NCBI GenBank assembly: GCA_024758765.1
Contig: CP101406.1
Span: 186,001 to 250,000 of the forward strand
DNA length: 64,000 bases
Direction of reading: 5' to 3'
Origin: Mycobacterium sp. SVM_VP21
Lineage (GTDB): Bacteria > Actinomycetota > Actinomycetes > Mycobacteriales > Mycobacteriaceae
The notes under the pieces are model-generated. The model was not told where the DNA came from, searched no databases, and saw nothing but the letters and a program-made list of their open reading frames with translations. The translations under genes and the position numbers were made by a program. Shown here piece after piece: positions 17,858 to 26,442 of the stretch (position 1 is the stretch's first letter; the number at the start of each line of letters is the position of its first letter).

Positions 17858-20125
17858 GTGGCCGCACCGACGGCGCCAGAGGTAGTCGAGCGACACGACG
17901 GGCCGCTGACGTATGTGCACACCGACCCGGAGCTGCCCGCGGTGGCGGTCATCGACAGCTCGCCCATCTCGGCACGGCACAAAATGGTGTTCGGTGCGGT
18001 CGCGGTCGCGGGGGCGGTGGCGTGGGCATCGATCGCATTCGCCCGCGGCGAGTCGGTGAACGCGGTGTGGTTCGTCATCGCCGCGGTGTGTACCTACATC
18101 ATCGGATTCCGGTTCTACGCACGGTTTATCGAGCGCAAGATCGTGCGCCCGCGCGACGACCACGCCACGCCCGCGGAGATCTTCGAGGACGGCACCGACT
18201 ATCTGCCGACCGATCGGCGGGTGCTCTTCGGCCACCATTTCGCCGCAATCGCCGGCGCAGGCCCGCTGGTCGGCCCGGTGCTGGCCACCCAGATGGGTTA
18301 CCTGCCGGGCACCATCTGGATCATCATCGGCGCAGTGGTGGCCGGCTGCGTGCAGGACTACCTGGTGCTGTGGTGCTCGGTGCGCCGACGGGGTCGCTCC
18401 TTGGGACAGATGGCCCGCGAAGAGCTGGGCGTCGTCGGCGGTGCGGCCGCGATCATCGGCGTGCTGGTCATCATGGTGATCCTGATCGCGGTGCTGGCAC
18501 TGATCGTGGTGCGAGCATTGGCGGTCAGCCCCTGGGGGGTGTTCTCCATCGCGATGACGATTCCGATCGCCCTGTTCATGGGGATCTATCTGCGGTTCCT
18601 GCGGCCAGGCCGGGTGTCCGAGGTGTCCCTGATCGGAATCGTCGCGCTGCTGGCCGCTGTCGCTTCGGGCAAGTGGGTCGCCGAAACCTCTTGGGGTGTC
18701 TCGTGGTTCACGTTGTCCCCGATGACGTTGTCCTGGTGCATCATCGGCTACGGTTTCGCCGCCTCGGTGCTGCCGGTGTGGTTGCTGCTGGCGCCACGGG
18801 ACTACCTGTCGACGTTCATGAAGGTCGGCACCATCGTCCTGCTGGCCGTCGGCATCCTGATCGCCCGGCCGCTGATGGCCGCGCCGGCCGTCTCGGAGTT
18901 CGCCCGCACCGGCGAAGGACCGGTGTTCGCCGGGTCGCTGTTCCCGTTCCTGTTCATCACGATCGCGTGCGGCGCGCTGTCGGGATTTCATTCGCTGATC
19001 GCCTCGGGCACCACCCCGAAGCTGCTCGAAAAAGAGAGCCAGATGCGGCTGATCGGCTACGGCGGCATGCTCACCGAGTCCTTCGTGGCGGTGATGGCGC
19101 TGATCACCGCGTCGATCCTGGACCAGCACCTGTTCTTCACCCTCAATGCACCAGTCGCCGCAACCGGCGGTACGGCCTCCAGTGCCGCCGCCTACGTCAA
19201 CGGACTCGGGCTCGGCGGGTCCCCGGTGACCGCCGACCAGATCACCGAGGCCGCCACCGCGGTCGGCGAACAGTCGATCGTGTCGCGCACCGGCGGGGCC
19301 CCCACCCTGGCGCTGGGAATGGCCGACGTTTTGGGGCGCGTGTTCGGCGGACCGGGCCTCAAGGCCTTCTGGTACCACTTCGCGATCATGTTCGAGGCAC
19401 TGTTCATCCTGACCACCGTCGACGCCGGCACCCGGGTGGCTCGGTTCATGCTCTCCGACGCGCTGAGCAACTTGGGTGGACCGCTGCGCCGGCTGGCCAA
19501 CCCGAGTTGGCGGATCGGGGCGTGGGTGTGCAGTCTGGCCGTAGTCGCGGGGTGGGGTTCGATCCTGTTGATGGGCGTCACCGATCCGCTCGGCGGGATC
19601 AACACCCTTTTCCCGTTGTTCGGTATCGCCAACCAGTTGCTGGCCGCGATCGCGCTGACGGTGGTGACGGTGATCGTGGTTAAGAAGGGCCGGGGCAACC
19701 GCGGCCTGAAATGGGCGCTGATCCCCGGCGTTCCGCTGCTGTGGGATCTGACGGTCACCATGACGGCCTCGTGGCAGAAGATCTTCTCCGGCGATCCGCG
19801 GGTGGGCTACTGGACGCAGCATTTCGCCTATCGAACCGCCGAACGAGCCGGCGAGACATCGTTCGGATCGGCGGCCAACGCGTCGCAGTTGCACGATGTC
19901 GTCCGCAACACGTTCATCCAGGGCACCTTGTCGATTGTGTTCGCGTCCGTGGTGGCGGTGGTGGTCATAGCCGGAATCGTGGTGTCGATACGGGCCGTTC
20001 GCGGAACAGCGTCGACCGCCGAGCCGCCGCCAGTGCCGTCGAAGCGTTTCGCGCCTGCCGGGCTGATCCCGACATCGGCCGAACGAAAGGTGCAGGCGCA
20101 ATGGGACGCCCGCTGCGCGGACTAG
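17858..20125 (+). CDS. cstA: Carbon starvation protein CstA, membrane transporter
   Basis: Integral membrane protein of 755 aa with many hydrophobic segments and the CstA-type blocks VLFGHHFAAIAGAGPLVGP, MTIPIALFMGIYLR, SGFHSLIASGTTPK and TVDAGTRVARFM. Family members take up peptides or pyruvate during carbon limitation. AAGGAGG lies 5 bases before GTG 17858. The gene occupies the Rv3063 position relative to fadE22 but is transcribed divergently from the SDR. A small YbdD-type partner overlaps its 3' end. The very large open frame on the opposite strand is a codon-bias shadow. Confidence 0.95.
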   Translation: MAAPTAPEVVERHDGPLTYVHTDPELPAVAVIDSSPISARHKMVFGAVAVAGAVAWASIAFARGESVNAVWFVIAAVCTYIIGFRFYARFIERKIVRPRDDHATPAEIFEDGTDYLPTDRRVLFGHHFAAIAGAGPLVGPVLATQMGYLPGTIWIIIGAVVAGCVQDYLVLWCSVRRRGRSLGQMAREELGVVGGAAAIIGVLVIMVILIAVLALIVVRALAVSPWGVFSIAMTIPIALFMGIYLRFLRPGRVSEVSLIGIVALLAAVASGKWVAETSWGVSWFTLSPMTLSWCIIGYGFAASVLPVWLLLAPRDYLSTFMKVGTIVLLAVGILIARPLMAAPAVSEFARTGEGPVFAGSLFPFLFITIACGALSGFHSLIASGTTPKLLEKESQMRLIGYGGMLTESFVAVMALITASILDQHLFFTLNAPVAATGGTASSAAAYVNGLGLGGSPVTADQITEAATAVGEQSIVSRTGGAPTLALGMADVLGRVFGGPGLKAFWYHFAIMFEALFILTTVDAGTRVARFMLSDALSNLGGPLRRLANPSWRIGAWVCSLAVVAGWGSILLMGVTDPLGGINTLFPLFGIANQLLAAIALTVVTVIVVKKGRGNRGLKWALIPGVPLLWDLTVTMTASWQKIFSGDPRVGYWTQHFAYRTAERAGETSFGSAANASQLHDVVRNTFIQGTLSIVFASVVAVVVIAGIVVSIRAVRGTASTAEPPPVPSKRFAPAGLIPTSAERKVQAQWDARCAD

Positions 20126-20295
20126 CGCGGGCCGCGCGCCACATCGGCTGGTACTGGGCATCGCTGTTGGGCGACAACCACTACCACCGCTACCTGGAGT
20201 ACCGCCGGCGCGCTCATCCCGGCGAGCCGGTGCTCTCCGAGCGCGAATACTGGCGGCGCCGTCACGACGGCGACCCTGGGGCGCGTTGCTGCTGA
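20101..20295 (+). CDS. YbdD/YjiX-family small protein, CstA partner
   Basis: 64-aa basic protein starting at ATG 20101 inside the end of cstA (25-bp overlap, different frame). The sequence RHIGWYWASLLGDNHYHRYL with HPGEPVLSEREYWRR matches the YbdD/YjiX family, which is found immediately after cstA-type genes in many bacteria and is needed for transporter function in the cases studied. Overlap with cstA implies coupled translation. Confidence 0.85.
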   Translation: MGRPLRGLARAARHIGWYWASLLGDNHYHRYLEYRRRAHPGEPVLSEREYWRRRHDGDPGARCC

Positions 20296-20433
20296 CACCG
20301 CCGCACGCGGTCCGTGTCCAAACCTTAATGAAGCCTTGACCGACTCGTGGGCATGTGCGCGAGGCTTTCGGGCGCGAATCTCCCTACCATCAACGGCGAT
20401 AACTAGTTACAAGATCGGGAAGGTATGCCGACG

Positions 20434-21237
20434 ATGTGGACATCGGTGCGCTCAGCAATGGTGGTGATCGGGGTCGCGGTCACAACGCTCGTGACGCCGC
20501 CCGGAACGAGTTCGGCCGCGGCCAGCCAGCCGCCCGGCGCGGGGATCGCATCGATCCAGCCGGCGTCGGGTGCTGTCGTCGGCGTGGCACACCCGGTCGT
20601 GGTGACCTTCGCCGCGCCGGTGATCGACCGCCGGGCCGTCGAGCGCACCATCGCGGTGCGGTCCACCCCGCCGATGACCGGAACGTTTGACTGGGTCGAC
20701 GACACCGAGGTGCAGTGGATTCCCGATCACTACTGGCCGGCGCACAGCGCCGTGGCACTGTCGGTCGGCAAGCTCTCCGTCGACTTCAGCACGGGCGCAA
20801 AGGTGGTGGGCGTCGCCAGCATCTCGGCACACACCTTCACCGTGACGGTCGACGGCGACGGCGACGAGGCCGGCCCGCTGCCCACGCCGCATCACCGCCC
20901 GCACTGGGGCGAAGACGGTGTCATGCCGGCCACCATGGGCAAGACCGAGTACGAGACGCCGACGGGCAATTACACCGTGCTGGGCAAGGACCGCAAAGTC
21001 CTGATGGACTCCAGCAGCGTGGGGGTCCCGATCGACTCCGCCGAGGGCTACCGCTTCGAGGTCGAGCATGCGGTGCGCATCACCCGGCGCGGACTCTACG
21101 TCCACTCCGCACCCTGGGCGCTTCGTTCCCTGGGGCTGGAGAACGTCAGCCACGGCTGTATCGGCCTGAGTCCCACCGACGCGGAGTGGTACTTCGACCG
21201 GGTCAACATCGGCGACCCGGTGATCATCAAGGAATGA
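20434..21237 (+). CDS. L,D-transpeptidase (YkuD family), exported
   Basis: Cell-wall enzyme that would form 3-3 cross-links in peptidoglycan. It has an N-terminal signal segment (SAMVVIGVAVTTLVTPPGTSSAAA), one Ig-like domain (about residues 40-130), and a YkuD domain with the catalytic motif SHGCIGLS about 45 residues from the C-terminus, preceded by HSAPWALRS. No lipobox Cys is present, so it looks secreted or anchored by an uncleaved helix. At about 267 aa it is shorter than LdtMt2. The GGGAAGG site suits ATG 20434 (10 bases away); ATG 20425 lies only one base after it. Confidence 0.9.
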   Translation: MWTSVRSAMVVIGVAVTTLVTPPGTSSAAASQPPGAGIASIQPASGAVVGVAHPVVVTFAAPVIDRRAVERTIAVRSTPPMTGTFDWVDDTEVQWIPDHYWPAHSAVALSVGKLSVDFSTGAKVVGVASISAHTFTVTVDGDGDEAGPLPTPHHRPHWGEDGVMPATMGKTEYETPTGNYTVLGKDRKVLMDSSSVGVPIDSAEGYRFEVEHAVRITRRGLYVHSAPWALRSLGLENVSHGCIGLSPTDAEWYFDRVNIGDPVIIKE

Positions 21238-21246
21238 CGCGGGCCG

Positions 21247-22503
21247 CTAGGGCGTCCCGGCGCCGCCGAATTCCACCGGCATAGCGTCGATCCCGTTGAT
21301 CCAGGGCAGCACCGACCGTGACGGTCGATCCAGCTGGTGGATGTCGGGAATGATGTCTGCCAGCGCCCCGAAGATCAGGTTGATCTGCATGCGGGCGAGG
21401 TTGGCGCCGATGCAGTAGTGCGCCCCGGGAGCCCCGAAACCCAAGTGGGGGTTGGGGCTTCGCAAGATGTCGAACCTGAATGGGTCGTCGAACACTTCGT
21501 CGTCGTAGTTGGCCGAGCCGTAGAACATGCCGACCCGTTGGCCCTTGCGGATCTGCACCCCGCCGAGTTCGACGTCACGTAACGCCGTGCGCTGGAAGGA
21601 GATAACCGGCGTCGCCCAGCGGACCACTTCTTCGGCCATGGTGGTGGGGCGTTCCTCGACGAACAGCTGCCATTGATCCGGGTTGTCGAAGAACGCCAGC
21701 ATCCCTTGCGAGGTGGCGTTGCGGGTGGTCTCGTTGCCGGCCACCATCAGCATCATCACGTAGTAACCGAACTCCATTGCGGTGAGCTCTTCACCATCGA
21801 TGACCGCGGTCACCAGGGCTGTCGCGATGTCGTCACGCGGGCGGGCCTTGCGATCTTCGGCCATCTGGTAGGCGTAGCCCAGGAGTTCTGCGGCGGCCAG
21901 CGTCCCGTCGGCTCCGGCCTCGGCCTCACCGTTGCCGCCTCCCACCAGCCGATTGCTCCAGTCGAAAACCTGCTGGCGCTCGTCCGCGGGCACGCCAATC
22001 AATTCGCAGATAGTGGCCAATGGCAGCTGCGAAGCGACCTCGGTGACGAAGTCGCCGGTATTGTGCTCCGCGGCGGCGGTGACGATCTCTCGGGCTTGCC
22101 GGTCGAGTGAATCCCGCATGCCGGCAACCACTCGGGGCGTGAAGCCCCGCGAGACGATCCGGCGCAGCTTGGCGTGCTTGGGCCCGTCGAGAAACAACAT
22201 GATGTTGTCGCGGCTGGCGTCGTGGAGCTCTTGATTTTCGGTCGTGTTCGTCCGGATCAGCGAGGTGTTCTCATGCGAGGAGAACACCTCGTCCTGCAAC
22301 GACACGGCCCGTACATCGGCGTGTTTGGTGACGACCCAGTAGCCCTCGTCCGGGTAACCAGATGCGCCGAAGGGCTGGGCGTTCCACCAGATCGGTTCGG
22401 TCTTGCGCAGCAGGGCGAACTCCTCATGCGGGATCCGCTCGCCGATGAGTGTGGGGTCGGTGAAGTCGAACCCCTCCGGCAGCAGGTGCTGTGTCTCGGT
22501 CAT
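21247..22503 (-). CDS. Cytochrome P450, CYP125/CYP142-like group
   Basis: P450 of 418 aa with the I-helix MMLMVAGNETTRNATSQG, the ExxR motif in AEEVVRW, and the heme loop HLGFGAPGAHYCIGANLARMQ. The GAPGxHxCxGxxLAR form is typical of mycobacterial P450s acting on sterols, side-chain acids or terpenoids. ATG 22503 has GAGGGAG upstream and overlaps the stop of the MBL gene (ATGA), so the two form an operon. The exact family cannot be assigned by eye. There is no adjacent ferredoxin gene. Confidence 0.88.
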   Translation of the reverse strand: MTETQHLLPEGFDFTDPTLIGERIPHEEFALLRKTEPIWWNAQPFGASGYPDEGYWVVTKHADVRAVSLQDEVFSSHENTSLIRTNTTENQELHDASRDNIMLFLDGPKHAKLRRIVSRGFTPRVVAGMRDSLDRQAREIVTAAAEHNTGDFVTEVASQLPLATICELIGVPADERQQVFDWSNRLVGGGNGEAEAGADGTLAAAELLGYAYQMAEDRKARPRDDIATALVTAVIDGEELTAMEFGYYVMMLMVAGNETTRNATSQGMLAFFDNPDQWQLFVEERPTTMAEEVVRWATPVISFQRTALRDVELGGVQIRKGQRVGMFYGSANYDDEVFDDPFRFDILRSPNPHLGFGAPGAHYCIGANLARMQINLIFGALADIIPDIHQLDRPSRSVLPWINGIDAMPVEFGGAGTP

Positions 22504-23345
22504 CGTGCTCCCTCTCGCTCTACCAGCGGTTGCCACGCCAAACCTGCACCGGCGCTATTGATGTAGCCGCCCGAGGGGGCGGCGAAATGCGAGCCGAGCA
22601 GCAGTGCCCGCTCGTCGGCGACGCGGCGCAGCAGGTCCCGTCGGCTGGCGCGCGCAGCGGTCGGGTCAGTGTCGGGCCGGGCACTGATCTCGGGGTCGAC
22701 GATTTGGACCGGATGGTGGACGACGTCGCCGCTGATGTAGGCGACCGCGCCGGCGGATTCGATGCGCACCGACACGTGGCCAGGGGTGTGACCGGCAGTC
22801 GGGACGAGCCGGACCGTGTCGGTCAGCCGATGATCGGGCCCGACCAGCCGGAGCTTGCCGTGCTGCGCCAGTGGCGCGACGCATTCGGACGCCACCCGGT
22901 CCTCCCCGGTGAATTCGCTCCAATGCGCATGCTCGGCCGCGGTCACCAGATAATCGGCCCCTGGGAACCTCGGCACCCACTGCCCGTCCTGCTCGACTGT
23001 GTTGCCACCGGCGTGATCGCGGTGCAGATGGGTGCAGACCACCGCCGTAATGTCGCCGGGACTAGATCCGGTAGCCGCCAACGACTCCTCGAAGCGGTCC
23101 GGGATGTTGCGCGTCCGCAGGAAGCTTTCGCCGAAGCAGGTGTCGACCAGCACGCAGGACGCCTCGGACGCGATCAGAAAGGACTGGACCGCCATCAAGA
23201 TGTTGCCCGACGCGTCGCAGTAGTCCGCCAGCGAGTCGTCCGTGAAACGCTCGGAGGCCGCTGCGAAAAGCAGGGCGGGTGGGATCGGTATGAGCGCCTG
23301 CAGGACCGCATGGATGTCAACGTCGCCGACAGTCCAGTGCTGCAC
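22500..23345 (-). CDS. Metallo-beta-lactamase-fold hydrolase
   Basis: MBL-fold protein of about 281 aa with the zinc motif THLHRDHAGG, the later His in TAGHTPGHVSV and Asp in YISGDVVHHP, and a final conserved His in GSHFAAP. This is the pattern of lactonases and other ester/thioester hydrolases. The start at GTG 23345 has an AGGGGA site; a longer upstream frame is unlikely. It is the first gene of an operon with the P450 and is divergent from the GntR gene. The substrate is unknown. Confidence 0.82.
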   Translation of the reverse strand: MQHWTVGDVDIHAVLQALIPIPPALLFAAASERFTDDSLADYCDASGNILMAVQSFLIASEASCVLVDTCFGESFLRTRNIPDRFEESLAATGSSPGDITAVVCTHLHRDHAGGNTVEQDGQWVPRFPGADYLVTAAEHAHWSEFTGEDRVASECVAPLAQHGKLRLVGPDHRLTDTVRLVPTAGHTPGHVSVRIESAGAVAYISGDVVHHPVQIVDPEISARPDTDPTAARASRRDLLRRVADERALLLGSHFAAPSGGYINSAGAGLAWQPLVEREGAR

Positions 23346-23448
23346 GCCATGGTCCCCTTCTCGCAGCGCGATCGTATGCCACGAATCATTTGGAAGTGAG
23401 CGATTCGAGGAACCGAGGGAAAGGGTCTTGGTCTGGCACACTCGACGG

Positions 23449-24237
23449 GTGGCAGCTCCCACCGTTCGCTTTCGGCGGCTCGCCGAACAGGTCGCCGACG
23501 AGCTTCGTCGGCGCATTCTGACCGGCGAGCTGACCGACGATCATGTGCTCCCCAAAGAGGACGAACTTCTGGTGGAGTTCGCCATCAGCAAGCCGTCCCT
23601 GCGTGAGGCCATGCGCATCCTCGAGGCCGAGGGACTGCTCACCGTGCGCCGCGGCAAACGGGGCGGCGCGGTGATCCATCGACCCAGTCCAGCAAACGTC
23701 GCCTACACCATGGGCCTGGTATTGGGCTCGCAACAGGTCAGTCTCGCCGACGTCGGGACCGCACTGCTGCAGGTCGAACCAGCCTGCGCGGCACTCTGCG
23801 CGCAACGGCAGGACCGAAAGAGCACGGTGGTGCCCATTCTGCGCCGGCTACACGAGGAATCGGTGGCCGCGGTCGACGACCTGCAGCAGGCCACCTCCGC
23901 CAGCCGCCGCTACCACGAAGCGCTCGTCACCCACTGCGGCAACACCACCATGCTCGTCATGGCGGGCGCGCTCGAAGCCCTGTGGTCGGCTCACGAGCAA
24001 AGTTGGTCCAGCCAGGTCACCGACCATTCGACGGTGCCCGTTCCCGAGCGGCGCGCCGTCTTGGAGGACCACCGTCAGGTGATCGACGCCATCGATGTCG
24101 GCGACGCCCAGCGGGCCCGAGACCTTGCCGCGGCACACCTTCTGCACGCCCAGCACTACCCCGGCCGCTCGGGAATCGTCGACCCCGCCATGGTTCGTCC
24201 GCGGGGGCTTTCCAGCGCCGGGGAACCCGAGCTCTGA
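23449..24237 (+). CDS. GntR-family (FadR-type) regulator
   Basis: 262-aa regulator. The N-terminal winged HTH reads LAEQVADELRRRILTGELTD, then LPKEDELLVEFAISKPSLRE and AEGLLTVRRGKRGGAVI, a classic GntR layout. The C-terminal all-helical FadR/FCD-like ligand domain has Arg/His residues suited to metal and carboxylate binding. The start is uncertain: GTG 23449 agrees with family N-termini, whereas TTG 23428 has a better AAAGGG site. It probably controls both the divergent MBL-P450 operon and the genes that follow. Confidence 0.85.
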   Translation: MAAPTVRFRRLAEQVADELRRRILTGELTDDHVLPKEDELLVEFAISKPSLREAMRILEAEGLLTVRRGKRGGAVIHRPSPANVAYTMGLVLGSQQVSLADVGTALLQVEPACAALCAQRQDRKSTVVPILRRLHEESVAAVDDLQQATSASRRYHEALVTHCGNTTMLVMAGALEALWSAHEQSWSSQVTDHSTVPVPERRAVLEDHRQVIDAIDVGDAQRARDLAAAHLLHAQHYPGRSGIVDPAMVRPRGLSSAGEPEL

Positions 24238-24288
24238 AGAACTCGCCGACTCCATTGACGGGTCTCCTTATTTCCATATGATTTGTTC

Positions 24289-25074
24289 ATGACGGAGTCC
24301 GTCGACGTCCAGTGCGCCCGTCGCGGCGGCTCAGCGGTCTGGTCGCCGTCGGTAATTCCGCCGATCGGCGTCGAGCTGAGCAACGCCCAGGCGCTGGCCA
24401 TCGCCTTTCGCCACCTCGCCGACATCGGCTTCGCCGAGAACATGGCCGGCCACATCACCTGGCAGCCCACCGGCCAGACCGAGATGCTGGTCAATCCGTG
24501 GGGACTGTGGTGGGCCGAACTCACCGCCTCCGACATCTGCACCGTCGACGAGGGTGCCCACGTCGTCGCCGGCCGCTGGGATGTCACCCCGGCCATTCAT
24601 ATCCACACCGAACTGCATCGCGCCCGCCCCGACGCTCGCGTGGTGATCCACAATCATCCGTACTACGTGAGCCTGTTGGCGTCGCTGCAGACGCTGCCCG
24701 AGCTGGTCCACCAGACCGGCTCGCTGTTCCTCGACGACCTGTGCTTCGTCGAGGACTACGACGGAGAAGTGGACACCGCTGCACGGGCCCGGGATCTGGC
24801 CGAGCGCATCGGTAGCGCGAACCTGGCGATCCTGGCCTCGCACGGGGTGATCGCCACCGGGCGCACCCTGGCCGAGGCGGTCTATCGGTCGGCGACCATC
24901 GAGCGGGTGTGCAAGCTGGCCTACCACGTCATGTTGACCGGCCGAACACCCACGCCGATGAAGCGCTCCGATATGGCCGGGATGCAGGCGTCGTTGCTCG
25001 AACGCGCCGCCGACGTGTACTGGGCCGGCGCGGCCCGCATGACCATCAAGGCCGACCGGCATGTGCTCGACTGA
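24289..25074 (+). CDS. Class II aldolase/adducin-family protein
   Basis: 261-aa protein of the class II aldolase fold. The zinc-binding histidines are visible in HIHTELH, VVIHNHPYYV and ASHGVIATG, and AENMAGHIT replaces the usual GSxGNxS phosphate loop. That weak loop suggests a non-phosphorylated substrate. No strong ribosome binding site precedes ATG 24289, so a leaderless start is possible. It follows the GntR gene and precedes an amidohydrolase, which suggests a role in cleaving a carboxylic or aromatic-ring fission intermediate. Confidence 0.82.
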   Translation: MTESVDVQCARRGGSAVWSPSVIPPIGVELSNAQALAIAFRHLADIGFAENMAGHITWQPTGQTEMLVNPWGLWWAELTASDICTVDEGAHVVAGRWDVTPAIHIHTELHRARPDARVVIHNHPYYVSLLASLQTLPELVHQTGSLFLDDLCFVEDYDGEVDTAARARDLAERIGSANLAILASHGVIATGRTLAEAVYRSATIERVCKLAYHVMLTGRTPTPMKRSDMAGMQASLLERAADVYWAGAARMTIKADRHVLD

Positions 25075-25089
25075 TCCCCCACGGCGACC

Positions 25090-25115
25090 CTCCCCCGCAA
25101 GCGGGAGGTGCCCCC
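25090..25115. repeat. Second copy of GC hairpin motif
   Basis: CCTCCCCCGCAAGCGGGAGG followed by TGCCCCC, in the 97-bp gap between the aldolase and amidohydrolase genes. It shares the CCCCCGCAAGCGGG core with the hairpin at 14743-14758. It may be a weak internal terminator or attenuator, or a dispersed short repeat. Confidence 0.5.
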
Positions 25116-25171
25116 ATTCGCCCGGCTCCGCCGCGCTTGCGATCGCCTGGCCCGAAGACTGAGGTGCACCG

Positions 25172-26440
25172 GTGAAATCGATCGACGAGCTCAGCTCCGA
25201 CCTGAGCTTCACCACCGCCAAGGCCGGAGCGGAACGCACCGTGACCTTCCTCCCGGAACCGCCCCGCGCGCAACGGCGCTACACGGTGATCTCGGTAGAC
25301 GACCACATCGTCGAACCCCCGGACACCTTCCTGGGGCGAGTACCCCGCAAACTGGCCGACCGGGCGCCGCGGGTGGTCGAGACCGATACCGGCGGCCAGA
25401 CCTGGATGTATGACGGCCAATCGCTGCCCAACGTCGGGTTCAACGCCGTGGTGGGGCGTCCGGTGTCGGAGTACGGCTTCGAGCCGGCCAGATTCGACGA
25501 GATGCGCCGCGGCGCCTGGGATATCCATGCACGCATCAAAGATATGGACCTCAACGGCGTCTACGCCTCGCTGAACTTTCCCTCCTTCCTGCCCGGGTTC
25601 GCCGGCCAACGCCTACAGCTGACGACCGGCGACCGTGAGCTGGCACTGGCATCGGTGCGGGCGTGGAACGACTGGCACCACGAGGTATGGGCCGGTTCCT
25701 ATCCCGACCGCATCATCGGCTGTCAGCTGCCTTGGCTGCTGGATCCCGAGGTCGGCGCGGCCATGATCTACGAGAACGCCGAACGAGGCTTTCGCGCCGT
25801 CACTTTCAGTGAGAATCCGGCCATGCTGGGCCTGCCGACCATTCACTCCGGGTATTGGGACCCGATGATCGCCGCCTGCGCCGAAACCGGCACCGTGGTC
25901 AATCTGCACATCGGTTCGTCGGGCACCTCACCGTCGACCACCGATGATGCACCGCCCGACGTTGCCGGCGTCCTGTTCTTCGCCTACGCCATCTCCGCCG
26001 CGGTCGACTGGCTGTACTCCGGGCTGCCCAGCCGCTTCCCCGAGTTGAAGATCTGCCTGTCCGAGGGCGGGATCGGCTGGGTCGCAGGGCTGCTGGATCG
26101 CCTCGACCACATGCTGAGCTATCACGAGATGTACGGAACCTGGAAGGCGCTCGGCGAGACGCTCTCCCCGGCTGAGGTGCTGCAGCGCAATTTCTGGTTC
26201 TGCGCGGTCGAGGATCAGTCGTCGTTCTGCCAGCACGAGCGCATCGGCACCGACCACATCATGCTGGAAGCCGACTACCCGCACTGCGATTCGACCTGGC
26301 CGAACACTCAGCGGGTGATCCATGAGGAGATCGGCAACCTTCCTCCCGAGGTGATCCGGAAGTTCACCTGGGAGAACGCCTCTCGCCTCTATCAGCATCC
26401 GGTTCCCGAGGCGGTCCAACACGACCCGGATGCGTTCTGA
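25172..26440 (+). CDS. Amidohydrolase-family protein (ACMSD-like fold)
   Basis: 422-aa metal-dependent hydrolase or decarboxylase of the amidohydrolase_2 group. The first metal motif is degenerate (VDDHIVEPPD in place of DxHxH). Further ligands are in VVNLHIGSSG and in ADYPHCDSTWP near the C-terminus, which together with WENASRLY are typical of this family in actinobacteria. GTG 25172 is preceded by GAGGTG. It is the middle member of a catabolic run and ends 2 bp before the dehydrogenase. The reaction is unknown; related enzymes hydrolyse or decarboxylate aromatic or cyclic acids. Confidence 0.85.
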   Translation: MKSIDELSSDLSFTTAKAGAERTVTFLPEPPRAQRRYTVISVDDHIVEPPDTFLGRVPRKLADRAPRVVETDTGGQTWMYDGQSLPNVGFNAVVGRPVSEYGFEPARFDEMRRGAWDIHARIKDMDLNGVYASLNFPSFLPGFAGQRLQLTTGDRELALASVRAWNDWHHEVWAGSYPDRIIGCQLPWLLDPEVGAAMIYENAERGFRAVTFSENPAMLGLPTIHSGYWDPMIAACAETGTVVNLHIGSSGTSPSTTDDAPPDVAGVLFFAYAISAAVDWLYSGLPSRFPELKICLSEGGIGWVAGLLDRLDHMLSYHEMYGTWKALGETLSPAEVLQRNFWFCAVEDQSSFCQHERIGTDHIMLEADYPHCDSTWPNTQRVIHEEIGNLPPEVIRKFTWENASRLYQHPVPEAVQHDPDAF

Positions 26441-26442
26441 AC

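Noticed and set aside
17606..20161. 851-aa open frame on the minus strand opposite cstA
   Set aside because: It mirrors cstA, has low-complexity His/Arg/Asp/Gln content and no domain. It is a shadow of GC-rich codon bias.
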